From Eimeria necatrix (taxonomy: Eukaryota > Apicomplexa > Conoidasida > Eucoccidiorida > Eimeriidae): a DNA stretch of 64,000 bases. The stretch is taken from contig NW_013652025.1 in NCBI RefSeq assembly GCF_000499385.1, forward strand, positions 22,914 to 86,913, read 5' to 3'. Shown piece after piece: positions 1 through 12,648 of this stretch (within the stretch, counting starts at the first letter, position 1; each line of letters starts with the position of its first letter). The notes beneath the pieces are model-generated. The model was not told the origin of the DNA and did not search any database. It saw only the letters and a program-made list of their open reading frames with translations. Made by a program: the position numbers and the translations under genes.

Positions 1-3000
1 GTCGGCATTATTGCGTGCAGGGCAAAAGTCTGCTGGAATCGCTGTCTATAGAAACCGGTCCAGCATGTATTTGCTCAGACTACTCTTAAATGCATCTCTA
101 CTAAAAAGCAGCGTTTCCATAGGCCTATGAATGCAGTATGCTGCCTATAATTCAAAATACACGTGCCTAACAAATGCTTACCTTCGCTGCGAATGCGTCG
201 TGCAGCCTACAACTCAAAATGCATGTGGCTAACAAATGCTTACCTTCGCTTGATCCGAAGCATGTCTTTGAACGTGTCTTCATTGCCATAGGCAACTTCC
301 AATTCACGCCAAGCCTGCAGTTCGGTAAGTGCGTAAAAACAGAGCTATTCACAATGTATTAGACCCGGCATCAAGTAGAAGGCTAAAGTCAAGAGCTGCA
401 GCGGCCCATTTGTCCGTGGGCGCACTATCGCCCAAATAATGACAAGCCAAGGCCAGCCTGTACAATGATCAGTCATGCCTTCTGCCCGCTAAGAAAACTT
501 GTTTGGCGAAGGTAGCATCAAGAAGATGAAAGTTGCAGCACAGTGCTTGGGAGAGACTTACGTCCCAGAATTCCTGGTCTCTGCTAGGGTCGCAAAGGTG
601 GGCCGCGTGTTGAAAGATGGCACGGGCCCTGTCGATCTCGCCTAGCGACTTCTCCACTGCCGCATAGCGCATGCAAACATTCCTCACCTGCAGAATAAAT
701 GACACGAAAAGAGGGGACTCAGAACCGTCACGCGTGAAGATAAGCAAAGAGGAAAAAAGGGGAATGCATGTACTTGTAGAATAAGGCCACCACATGTGAT
801 CTTCCACTAGTCTGAACGTTTTGGTTGTAGCTCCAAGAGTACCAAAAGAATTACCCACGATGATAAATACCTCTGTACACCACAGCAGTCCAAGCATGCA
901 AGCTGTATGGATACGACTCAATCCCCTTTGTGTACCCTCGTGCAGCGACGAGCCGCATATCAAGCACCGCAATTTCAGTTCCCACAGAGTACACTCAATA
1001 CAAGCACAGCTAAACGTCATAGTAGGAAAAAAGGCTTTCCGTAGGCAATTCACAGTATTAACTTAGCAGTGGCCGCAAGAGTCACTCGACGGTGACTGGC
1101 TTCAATTGTGAAGTATCTGCTAGCTGCGTTCCAGTGCCTCACGTCGTTTGACGGGAGCGTCTCTATGGCCTCCTCGAAAATCTTTCGTGTCCGTGCTACT
1201 CCAAATAGCTCACTCGTCTACAGAGATAGCAGCAGAATAACACCACCAGCTCCAAAGACACCATTATGAAGTTGCAGAACCTTAACACCGTGAAATTCAT
1301 TCTTTAGTTAAGCTCAGCAAAATTCACGTTGAAGCATTTATTCGCGTTAGCATGGAGATGCTCCGTTGGTAGCTACGTAAAGTACCATGTACGAAAAGTA
1401 ACCTGGAACTCACCCGTGCAATGTAAACGCAGAACATGTCCAACTTGTCTTCAGGTAAAACCGCCTTGGTAGCTGCGCTGTAGATCGCCAAAGCGTGTTT
1501 TGCAAGCCCATAAGTTTCCTCCAGTTTCGCATAAAGCAGAAACAGATTCTTTGCGTACTTGGGTGGCACCTCTGCTGTAGCCTGTTGGAACAGCTCTCTG
1601 GCTCGTTCCAGCTTGGTACTACGATATCGCGATACGAACTTCGTCAAATACATTAACCATATCGCATTAACATGTGGCCAGTGAAAAGCGGCCACACCCC
1701 GCTCATAAACGCGAAAAGACTCTTCATAGTAGCGCCGCTCCTGTAAACAGCAATATACCGGAATACAGTGAAATGGCTTCTTCAAGAAAATGCTAAATGC
1801 CACTAATTCGAGCATCATGAGTGGCTCATTCATGTATTGGCGGAGTGGATTGGCTAGCAAATCAACGTGGAGGCCCACCTCAAGGTAATGAGCATAGTTT
1901 ATAACAAGCTGCGGTGTTATTACTTTCAGCTGAAACATCTTATCGTAGCAAGCCCGCACTGTCTCGATAGATCCAAACATTTCCTCCTGCGGCATTACAC
2001 AGCAAGCCACAGACACAACCGAAAACCAATCTGGTAACTCCCAGTGCATGCAAAGCAAAGATTAGCAGCATGCTTTTTCAACTACAGTCTTCACAAAGCT
2101 CCATTGCTTCACGGACTTGCAGCTTGTCTAGTGAGCGACAACGTGGTGTTCAGTGACACTGTGCCAAATTCAACACGAAATTAAAAGCGCCTACTACATC
2201 CGCTGCAAGAGACCAGAGCTTGACCGATCTGAAGAGGCGGCCTTGAGCGCCTTTCGTATCCTGTCCCTTTCTGGAACTGCTGATGGCTAGCCGGACTAGC
2301 CTCAAGGCCTCTTTAAACAGGCCATGCCTCAAGTGCATCTCTACAGCTTCACACCAAACAGACGCTAAGTCGTCAATAGTGCGGTAAGTTGCCTGCACAG
2401 CCCGCTCGAACACTTTTGCCGCGTTCTCGAGGTCACCGTGGGCCTCATAGAAGCGCGCAAAGGCGATCCATAGTACACCTAAACGACCCACAGCCTGGTC
2501 CGCTTTCACTGTTGCCACGGCTTCCGTAAATGTTTCCACCACCTGAAACAGCAGCCACCAAAAAGCTCATACTCTTGCTCTGGGTGGGTGTGCTGCAAGC
2601 ATGCGGTATTGGCATCATAACGTGACTCCTGCGAAGTTCTAAATACCACGTGATAGCTATGATGCAGTAGCCACACTAAAAATCATAATCGTCTTAGCAA
2701 CAGCAAATGCAGCAACTGCGTCAAAGCAACAGCGGCATATTGCAGCGGTGTGTAATGTTACTTTCTTGTTATCGTCTTGTACCAGCTCTGCCCTAGCTAG
2801 CCATTCATGGACGTTGTGGGGGTTCTGGCGCAGCTTGCAAGATGAAATCAAGAGAGGGCGCCTTTCCGTCAGTCGTTCAAGGCGGGCAATTGCGAAGTCA
2901 ATATCCTTTGCCGCTGCCGCCGCCGCCTCTGGGGAAGCTTGCTGCTGCTCCTGCAGAAGCTGTGCGACAACTGCCTCCTCAAACGCTGCGTATGCTTCGT

Positions 3001-4477
3001 ACACAACGGCCAAGTCGCGAATGGTGGAAACTGAGCTGACAGCTTCTTCGTATATGTCTCTAGCCTTCGCTAGCAACCCCATTCTCACATAGTGAGAAGC
3101 AAGCGAACACCACAAAGACGCAACAGCATCCGAAAATCGCGCTATGCCGCTCCTTAGTATGTCTTCAACCCTCATTGAGTGTATGGACTCCGGGTGAGCT
3201 GCCACCAGCTTGCACAGCTCCAACCACAGTTCGTGGCGGGTTCGTCCCGATGCAGTGGTGATCGTTGAGTCGCTTGCCACGGCAGCTAAGTAGCTTGCCG
3301 CCTCGTCATAACGCCCAATACTGCTCAAGTACAGCGCGAATTCATCTGTCCTCTCTGGCTCTATCATTATCCACCGGCGGTAGAGGCATACAGCTGTCTC
3401 AGGGACGCCACAGCTCTGTGCAGATACGATCGTGAAAACGACTAAACCCCTCAGCCCCAAGTCCTCACGAATGGGCAAAGCGTGCTATAACTGCCGTTTC
3501 TAGACAAAAATAGCAACAAGCACATCAGCGAAACACACACATAATAATTGCCAAAGAGAATATTTGCGTACCTTGACATAGTCCATCATCTCAGGCCAAA
3601 GCAGTTCATGTTGAGTAACAGCAAGAGCTCTGAGTGCTGCGTCGAACGTTCTACGGACACGCGTAAGGAGCTGCTGCTGTTGTAGGAATTTCAGATTCAT
3701 CCGCCATATTTCGGGCATGCGAGACAGGTGCACAAGGCACCTCTCAAAGGCTGAATTCGTCGCAGAGTACAACGGCGCCGCTTCTGGACCGGAAGGGGGC
3801 CCTGCCGTACGCTCGCACAAAGCTACACGCTCCAAGAGGTACAACCGCCACAGCTTATAGCTACCCGGCAGGGAACGAACAGCTCGTTCGTATATTACAA
3901 ACCTGCAAGAAATAGGCACATCAAGATATAAGCTTAGCAGGGAAGTTTCTGGAAAAAGCTGTGGCTCAAGTTGAAGACTGCTGTGCGGGCACGCAGAGAG
4001 GAAAACATGAAAGACTCTGGGATGTGTCACACAGCGATCGGCATAGTGAACGGCCATTGTCTGGTGGAGCTGGTGGGGCCCAATAGTGAACAAACAAATA
4101 GCACGTTGCCCCCATTAATGCATATATAGAAGAAACCAGGGCAAGTATACAAAACTTCATATACAGTCATGACTGTGAAGTATGCACGAAGACGAAGCAA
4201 CTCACCGAATGGCCGGCTTAGCCTTGGCCCTGCTCTTGAGATAGGCAAGCCAAACCTTGACCTGATAAGGATCCCTCCTAAGCTCTTGCTCGTAGGCAAT
4301 GTCGGCATCTCCCCCGACCAGTTCATCAAGCTCCAGCGCTGCTGCTGCTGCTGCTCTTGCTGAGACCTCGAACTCGTCTTCTTCGTTTTCCTTCTCTGCT
4401 GACGTCGGACCTTCTGGGGAAGAAGGTGCTGCCGGTTTCTCTTCCCTTGCCCGTCCTGCGTTGCCTGCTACGGCCAT
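1..4477 (-). CDS. SYF1: Pre-mRNA splicing factor SYF1/XAB2 (partial, 3' end off window)
   Basis: HAT-repeat scaffold of the Prp19/NineTeen complex, a nuclear spliceosome component. Ten phase-consistent exons were read on the minus strand: 4477-4206, 3902-3572, 3415-2762, 2542-2198, 1986-1879, 1740-1414, 1217-1143, 687-562, 314-244 and 206-182. The start is the ATG at 4477, just before an acidic, Ala-rich leader and the first HAT repeat (IAYEQELRRDPYQVKVWLAY). Family hallmarks follow in the usual order: ERRPLLISSCKLRQNPHNVHEW, then TSELFGVARTRKIFEEAIE, KSLGEIDRARAIFQHA and GNEDTFKDMLRIKR. This order makes the SYF1 call safe. Exon 10 is only 25 nt and sits in a 61-bp tandem duplication. The C-terminus lies beyond base 1. 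The first-exon Ala run is the usual coccidian homopolymer expansion. Confidence 0.9.
126..249. repeat. 61-bp imperfect tandem duplication across a SYF1 exon-intron border
   Basis: Two copies lie 61 bp apart (about 126-188 and 187-249). They share AACAAATGCTTACCTTCGCT exactly and a diverged upstream part (ATAATTCAAAATACACG versus ACAACTCAAAATGCATG). On the minus strand each copy carries the same splice donor, GAAG|GTAAGC, and a TAG acceptor. The 25-nt exon 206-182 lies between the two donors. Confidence 0.7.
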
Positions 4478-5918
4478 TGTATTCTACTCCCTGGTTGTTG
4501 AATGAGCATAGGAAGCCTCTAAGAGGCCCTCCGTATAGGCTGGAAAAGCTTGAAGAGCACGTTTGCCAAGCAGTAAGAGTGATAATAGAGCATTTAAAAT
4601 TCTAATATGTAGTGAGCAACTTTGGCCTCTCCGTCCGTACTCCCCCAAATCCAACCAATTGGGGTCTACAGGCGGTAAGACAAATACAGAGACGACTGGT
4701 CTTGATTAGACTGTTCCCAGCACGCCACTGGCCGGTGATGAAATGCCACATATATCAACACGGCGCATCCATATCTCCGTCATGAGAATGCGGAATCTTC
4801 CATGCATGCATGCGGAGTAGCCCCTTCCTGGTGCTGTGAGCAAGCTACCTTCTTCTCTGCGTCCCCCCAGAGTCGTACGTGTTATCTGTCGGTTGGTCGC
4901 GTCTTTCCAAAATAATAAAAGGAGTAGCTAAAGTCTTTAGAGGAGCTGACCAGGGAGGGCTTGCCGTTGAAATGCTGTGCCGCACGGTAGCCCGATTTGC
5001 CACGACGTGAAGCACTCCTGTAGTGCGTGGCACTGTGATACTGCACAGAGATGGCCTCAAAAGGTTATAATGCTTAATATTTTAACAACAGAAATTAGTT
5101 CACGGTGAAGTAGCTAGAGAAACCTAGGTCTAAGTTCAGGTTAGGCCTAAGGATCTTTCGGAAATGGGGCTGGCAGTATAACTGACGGAGCCGGCGGCGG
5201 GTATCCTTTGACACCGGCGGCAATTCCGGAACAAGAACAGGGCATTGTTAGGAACAAATATTTTTATTCAAGTGCTTACTTGGCGATTTGGATGTCAATC
5301 GGCGATTGGGCGTCTATGCAGTCAGTTCGGTATCTATCTGTGCGTTAGGCTGGGTTTGGCTCCATTCAATTTGGGGGCTATTCGGTTGTTTCTAAAAAAT
5401 AACAGCTGTCAGCACTCTGCAAATGGTAAAGAGAGCAAACAACATCAGCAGTAGACACATGCAGCAGATACATTTAGCAGACAAACAGGCAGAAGACAAT
5501 TCAGCATTCTCTGTTGAGGGGCAAGGTCCTTATCAAGGTGGAGATAAGGGGTTACGTAGAAGATTTGGAAAGATACAGAAAGTTGGCAAAGTGTCAGGCT
5601 AGTTTGATTGTAGCACATGAGCTCCGCTACAGGCTTTTTTCCCCTCTCCCTACAATCGTCGTGCAGCTGGCTGAATATTTCCAGTAATAACATTGCCACC
5701 GATTAGCTACAATCAGCAGAATAAGGGCGCCGCCGTTAGTAATGCAGAAACGTAGTAGCATGCTACGTTTTACTCCAACAGAATCTTCCATCCCTTGTAG
5801 GTATGCTCAGTGCACGAGGGAAGCGCTCTCTAAATACTTATGCGATAGCCCAGGGAAATCTTTGTAAACCACATCACTGCTACTCTAAGGGAGGTTCTTT
5901 TCTTTTTTTCCTTTTCAA

Positions 5919-6079
5919 ATGGCAGAGGCTACGATTTCAGTGGAGTTCGTTGCTCCACGCTCAAGTGGAAAAGGAAGCACCGCAGCTCCTCCAACTCTCG
6001 CTTCAAGCCAAAAATATCACTGGCTTGATCCATTTGTGGACAGGATTCTGCTTCTTGGCTCGAAAGCTGAAGCCTCAGT
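5919..6079 (+). CDS. Possible first exon of an unrecognised gene
   Basis: The frame starts at ATG 5919 (MAEATISVEFVAPRSSGKGS) and continues through KYHWLDPFVDRILLLGSK. It reaches a good donor, TCA|GTACGT, near 6079. Composition is protein-like and the donor is well placed, but I could not join a convincing second exon downstream and do not recognise the family. It may be chance. Confidence 0.2.
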
Positions 6080-7279
6080 ACGTTCTCTGAGGTGTCTTCA
6101 TCGAGGTGACATAGGGATCTAGGGACTCCCTGGTGCCCTGTTTGAGTTAGCGCGCGACGTTTTCAAGGATGTCTGCTCGTGAACGCCCACCACCGCCGAT
6201 TCCACATGCGCATGGCTAGTCTAATCCCATTGCTAGAGGCGAGTGGTCCAGAAAAGTTGAAATAGCACGATGTGAAGTGTAGAAAAAATCGAAGAGCGGC
6301 GCTCAGATCGTTGTGAACGAAGCTCAGCCCGGCCCCCGCGTTTCTTTTCTGTTCTGGCTACATAGACTCACACGCATCAGTACTAACTAAAGACATTCCT
6401 AAGAACTTAAAAGTGCCCGAACAGCATCACTGTAGATCATCATTATGAGCAATGCATTAGGCTTCCGCCAATGCTTCTCGCTCACTGCGTAGGCCTGCGG
6501 CGTATCGCAGCTTCGGTAACTTCAGTTCCAGATTACAGTATCTTCTACTTTTTCTTTCACTATATGCGGCGAGTAGTCACAGTAAGCCAGACTGCGGCGG
6601 GGCGTGGGGAATAAAACTGTTATGTCATGGTCACTGAGAGATAAACGTAGACAAGCCGGACTACGAAACAGGCTGCATTAGCGATTTCAAAATTCTGCGC
6701 AGTACAAGCCTAGATCAAAGAAGCCTGCTAGGCTTTGTTTGTATATTTTTCGTCTGCAAAAGCTTGACACGCTAAGTCAGCGCTACCTTTGAGTCTAAAT
6801 ACTTTCAGGAGATTCGCTGCTCGGGGGGAAGTATCTTCGACTAACAACTAAAAAACAGCAGGCAGTTCAAAATAGTACTGAACAGCAATTTATTACGAAG
6901 TGGAGCAGTGGTCATTGGTCTCTGGTTTATGTTGTGCATGAGCGAGGCTCGCGGTTTATGAAAATAGCTACAGCCTGCTCCTGGTACTCCCAAATCAGCA
7001 ACCTTTTGGTCAGCTGAGTTCATCAAGGTAATAATAATATATTCAGTATTATGCACAGGCACACAACACAATATATCGGAGTCTACAGCGACGCCTTGCA
7101 GCAAAAAATTGCGCCAAAATACTTGGAAATAGCTACTTGAAACCGTACTCAGTTTCTAACAGCAACATCCGCAGCGCAACAAACCACGCGACAATGGCTG
7201 TAAGCTCCTTGGCTGTGAAATCACTATGCAGTGCATGCAAACGGACACAAAGTAGATATTGCACGGTTGGCTAGTGTGC

Positions 7280-7361
7280 GTGCAGCTCCGCTTAAAACAG
7301 ATATGGTGGTGTAGAGTAAACAAACTCAACAGCACTACTTATGTTTTAAGCGGAGCTGCAC
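7280..7361. repeat. 19-bp perfect inverted repeat, 44-nt spacer
   Basis: GTGCAGCTCCGCTTAAAAC at 7280-7298 is repeated in reverse complement at 7343-7361. It lies in the gene-free interval. It could be the trace of a foldback element or a structured non-coding RNA; nothing else distinguishes these. Confidence 0.7.
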
Positions 7362-10300
7362 TTTTTGCGCATCATGATCCCAGCATTGTCCCAAGCTGCA
7401 GAGATATGCCTTATGAGACTTGTGTACTGTGATCTGCATCTCCCGTTAAGAATGCCGTGGCATGCTGGGGCAGGAAGGATTGGTGTGGCAAGCTTTAAAG
7501 TGGCACAATGTACCACTTTAAAGAAAAAAGGTTTTCCTTTGGCTTGAAGGAACGACAAATGGCTGCCTGCCCGTAATAAGCTGAAGTAACAGTCCTCCTT
7601 CAGTAGCAGTCCTCTTTATGCCAAGGAGGACAGTATGAGTGCTTCAGGTTCTGTACTGCATAGATGGGTCTAGTTCACCACAACGCAAAGAATGTTCGGT
7701 ATTAGTTTCAACAACTGCAATCTAGTTCGCCATAGCTTAAAGAACGTGGGCTTTCAGCTGCAGAACATGTGGTGCTTGGAGAGCTTTAACCTCATGGGAA
7801 AATGCATACGTATATCTCACGGCGAAACCGCATGACAGCATGATGAGCAATTCATCCCTCACCGCCGGAGAAATAGCATAGAGACATCCTACTGAGGGAT
7901 ACTTCATTTCTTTGAGCTGAAACTACATGGTAATCAGAGGTTTCATGAGGAATTAGGCTGGCTATTTGGTCCGATGCGGAATATGCTGCGGCTGTAAGGA
8001 TGCGACTCCGCTCCACGAGCAGGGCCTAAATTCCACTAATTCTGGTTCAGGGCAGCCTCCAGCCCCTAAAGTTGGCAACTGGGTTTTAAAACAATCGTTT
8101 GACATAGTCATTGATCACATCTAACTTTCGCCTAAGCTGCCGGGAGATGTGCTTGTTTTGAAAATCTCATGTGCCACTACAAACGCAGCGCAGTGCCGTG
8201 GCGCGGACAACCGGGAAACTTGGTTCGTGCGGAAGAAGTAGCAACATGTTCCAAGCCATACCAAAGGAAAAAATGCTGCGGATAACTTAGAGTGAGAAGG
8301 CGTGGATGGTGAGGCACTATGTTTCCGGCTATTGCTCTTGCCCCATCGCTAATCTAGCCCAGCACTACACGCTGCAAAGCAATTGCCCTTACGTCAGATA
8401 TGTGGATATTCAAATAACAAGCAGCAGTAGCCATCATGCAAACATAACTACTCACGGAGTGGTCAGGCGCAGTGTATTCCAGAGTTTGGCCTGGAGCTTA
8501 GGGCAGGCAAGAGGCAGTGGAACTCGAGCACGCAACGCAACAACGTACGAAGCAGGAAATGTCCGGGACAGGCAGATGGATTCCTTTGAAAACTGGCCCT
8601 AGAGGGATGATGCTTTCAGCTTCTTAGTATTTAAATGTTGTTCCTAATGTGCAGCAACACGTATGAGCCAAAGTAATTAGCCCCGAAGCGTCACACAGCC
8701 TCGCAAGCGATGTGCTGCTCAGCTTTTATACCGCTCTACTGTAGAATCTCAGTTTTTCTTCCTCTAGTGCACTTGATATGCCTAAATTTTTCGCAGTCTC
8801 AGGGATACTCCGATTGCAGATCAGATAATGCAGTTTGAGGTGACCCATCCCAGAGGCGATCGCATACTAACGGCATGAGAAAGCCCTCGCTTTGGACTCT
8901 TCTTATCAAGTTCCTTAATCAAAGGTCTGGAAATTCGCCCAATTGGCTGTCAACGGCTGTAAAAAGTATGCAGCCAGTCACGGTAAATAAATTGAGACTG
9001 CTAAAATAATCTGTGTAGCAGGCTTCTCCCAAGACAAAGTTTGCATTACGGTTTGTTGATTTCTATCTGCCAAGACGTCATTGATTCAGGAGTGCTGGGA
9101 CCCTACAGGCCATACTAAAATTTCGCAGTTTTGCGGCGAACCCAAATCACCTAGGCAAGGTCACCTGGATTCAAAACAACACTAAACAACAGTGATTCTG
9201 TTCCAGTAAACCAACTGTACTTGAGGTACGCACGACGGCAATGCCAGCATGGAAGGCTTATTTATAGGGATAGGCCACCACTTCACAAATAAGAGCAGAT
9301 ATGTGCAGGTTGAGGCTTACTGATTTTGCATATCTGTGCTATTACTTTAAGGAGGTACTCGCGGCGGTGGTGAGCATCTCACTTTGACTGGTTCAAGTGT
9401 ACCTTCAGTTGGCTTCCAGCACAGATAGCCAAGTATGCTACTCAAGGTGCAGTTGAGAGGTGCGTATGTCTGGAGCGTCAGTAGCGGACTTCCAATAACC
9501 GTTAAAAGTGATATGGGACAAACGATTGTCGGGTTAAACGAGCTCGCATGAACTCCAGCGACCAGAGTTCACCAATCTACTTTTACACACCGATATTGCC
9601 AATCGGCCCATGGGACCCGGTGAATCTCAGGTAGATTTTGCGCTGACCAAGGGCAAGAATTATGAACACATAGCTCAATCTCCCCTGAATTCATCATATT
9701 TCGTTGAAGAGGAAGCCTACAGTAACCAGGTTACAGAGCGTACAGTATCAGTGTACGTTCTCCTCGCTTCAATTATGCAACACAGGATACTCTAGGATCT
9801 AGATTGGTCTCTTGCTTGTTGTATAGCTGAATCACGGCGAACCTAAACTGGTACTGTACGCCTCGAAATAATAAGCTTTATGCCTTCGTTGAAAGAGTGG
9901 TAAAACAAAATAGGGCACACAAGAATTCACTGCAGATGCACGGAACCGATGCTGCCGCTGCCAGCGAGAATTATATGGTCAAACTTGAGGCCCGCATAAT
10001 GGTTAACCATCAAAATCATGACTATTAAAGAGGGATCCACGAACTCCATTAAAAATGGGTCTAATTTTTTGCAGCAGAACAGAAAGGCTACGGTTGGGCT
10101 AAGCGTCGTACTGAATAAAGTTCGCAATCCAGTGGGTCAACTGTTGAACTGTCACTGCCTTGAAGGATGGAAGAAACGCCAAAGCTTATGTAGGTGCCAG
10201 GGAAAAACAAAGTACTAAAACGACGAATAAAAGCTCTACAAAAAAACAAACAACTCGGTCGAATATGTAAAACGATGTTCTTCCACTTGTCCATGGGGGT

Positions 10301-10959
10301 GCCCTTAAGAAAACTTATTGCTTCAGGAAGTGCTAATGCTATGCAATATGAAAGTAAAAAGACAAATAATTAATCAGAATTCTCACTTTAAAATGATATT
10401 GCCTCCGAGGTGAACGTAACTACTGCTGAGTGACACACAGCACCCTGCTCCTGTGGCCCAGTTGCCCATGACGCTGTATGCTTGGTTGGCCAGGCAGTGG
10501 CACGGCAGGAAAACGCCATAAGTAGTTATTACTTGATGCAGCGTGAAAAAATCCGACAAATATAGCAGTCACCGCAATGCAATGAGCACTGCTCAACCCT
10601 GCAATCAGGGTGGCAGCGACACCCTTGTGGCAACACCTAGTGGATGCCATTGGGTGTTAAGTGTCTAATGGGTAAGTGCGCATAACTTTCCACGCTAAAC
10701 ACACCCCAAAATATAGACTCAAAGAGCAAATGAGCAAGATGAGAGAGAGCATAAATCAACACCGAAAGGGCAAATAGTAGCAATCAGGCCACAGCCCGTG
10801 AAGCAGCGCCGTACTGCATCAGCAGCAACAGCAGGGGCTGCTGTAGCGGCTGCGACTTGCGTTTGGTGAGGGCGTAGGGTGGAGATCTTTTTAGGTTAGG
10901 GCTGAGGCAGAATACGCTCCAATTGCTAATTCCCTAATCCACCACCAACAGACCTGAAG

Positions 10960-12648
10960 ATGACGGAGCAGGTGCCTGAATTCAAGCTAATTTTGGTGGG
11001 CGATGGGGGCGTAGGCAAGACCACTCTCGTGAAGCGCCACCTCACGGGTGAGGCCCTAGAGTCTAGTGGTACAATTGGCCAACGAATCATATTTCATTTA
11101 TTAACACGAGCTGGATCACGGCACTCCTAGGACTCTATGGGCCTCAGCCCTCCTCCAGTATCCGCTGTGTGGGGCGTCTGGAGCTGTGTATAGTGTTGCT
11201 GGCGTGTTCATCCGTTTGACACGCAAATTTTTAAGTAGTTGAGGATTGCTGGATACTCTATTGGCTCTTAAAGCTTCTCATTTTGGTCCTGTTCCCCATG
11301 CCTATGTTGCCCGCGCGGGATGAGCAGTCCCAACGTGTTCGGAGCGAGCTGGAGCTCTTGCTGCATTTTCACTCTATCGTGCTTGCCTGTCTTGTCCCGT
11401 CTGCTGCCAAGGGTGTCGGGCATTGAAGTGCCTGGGAGTTGGTGCGCGGAAGATAATGCTTAGTAGATGGTATCGCGTGTCGAGGCGGTACGCGCAGGCG
11501 AATTTGAAAAGAAGTACATCCCTACCCTAGGCGTGGAAGTGCGGCCTTTGCGTTTCTCAACGAATTTCGGCCCCATTGTGTTCAACGTCTGGGACACTGC
11601 TGGCCAGGAGAAGTTTGGCGGACTCCGAGATGGCTACTATATCAAGGTACGTTGCTTGGTCACTCACCCCATTGGCAGATCGTAGAAGGTACAAAATGGC
11701 CGTGTGTAACTGGATGCGTCTGCATTGGCGTGGATCCGTTTTAACGTTTGAGGAGCTCAGGGCCTAGGGTGTGAGGCTTTAGTGGGCTGTTTCTGCAGGG
11801 CCAGTGCGCCATTATGATGTTCGACGTAACGAGTCGCATCACCTATAGAAACATTCCAAATTGGCACCGGGATATTGTGAGGGTTTGCGAAAACATACCC
11901 ATTGTCCTAGTTGGAAACAAGGCAAGTTACCATTCATCTTCTGGCTTCATTTAATAAATGTGCAGCATCATTTCAGGCGGGAGCCATTGGAGTTTTAATT
12001 TATACTTTTTTGTCGACGGTGTAACTAACCGTGAGTTAAAATTTGAGTATTGGCTTTGGCTTGGATTTTGGCTCCAGGTGGACGTGAAGGACCGACAGGT
12101 AAAAGCTCGGGTTATTCAGTTTCACCGCAAAAAAAACCTACAGTACTACGACATCAGTGCGCGTTCAAACTATAATTTTGAGAAGCCGTTCTTGTGGCTC
12201 GCGCGTCGACTGACAAACCAGGCATCCCTGATCTTTACTGGTGAGTTCGGTGTGGCTGTTTATCGGCTCATTGGAAAAGACGTCCTTCTTAGGAACTGTA
12301 GGTTGTGACATTGTTGTGTGCACAACACGTTGGCGTACCTATGGGTTTGCGGTAGGAACTGTAGGTTGTGACATCTTTGTGTGCACAACACATCGGCTTA
12401 AGTATGGGTTTGCGACTAGATTCGCTGGAGGGAGTTCTTTGTGCACGGCTTTATTGGGCGTGCAGTGTCGTGCCCTGCTGGTACGGCCGCGGCGTTGATG
12501 AGTTGTGAATAAATCAAGTGCGATATTTTCAGGGGAACACGCAAAGGCTCCCGAAATCATGATAGACCCTTCCCTGGTGCAGCAAGCGGAGAGGGAGCTG
12601 CAGGAGGCTGTGAACACCGCTATAGAGGACGACGATGACGACCTGTAA
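10960..12648 (+). CDS. RAN: GTP-binding nuclear protein Ran
   Basis: Small GTPase that drives nuclear import and export and spindle assembly. Five exons join in phase: 10960-11047, 11498-11646, 11799-11921, 12078-12240 and 12533-12648, giving 212 residues, close to the usual 216. Visible motifs: P-loop GDGGVGKTT (about residues 15-23), switch I with the conserved Thr in YIPTLGVEV, switch [20 protein letters not shown], and VLVGNK for the guanine-specificity NKxD motif (NKVD across an intron). [17 protein letters not shown] is diagnostic of Ran rather than other Ras-like GTPases, as is the acidic end EDDDDDL. There is no C-terminal Cys for prenylation, as expected. Intron 3 begins with GC rather than GT (AAG|GCAAGT). 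The likely exchange factor RCC1 lies about 45 kb downstream. Confidence 0.95.

Larger units (their letters stand above)
4478..10959. other. 6.5-kb interval without a firm gene
   Basis: No open frame here resembles a known family and homopolymer triplet tracts are absent. The only coding-like piece is a 67-codon frame at 5919-6122 (plus), whose codon TCA is followed by a strong GTACGT donor. A 19-bp inverted repeat lies at 7280-7361. The interval separates divergently transcribed SYF1 (minus) and Ran (plus), so it should hold both promoters. Confidence 0.6.
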
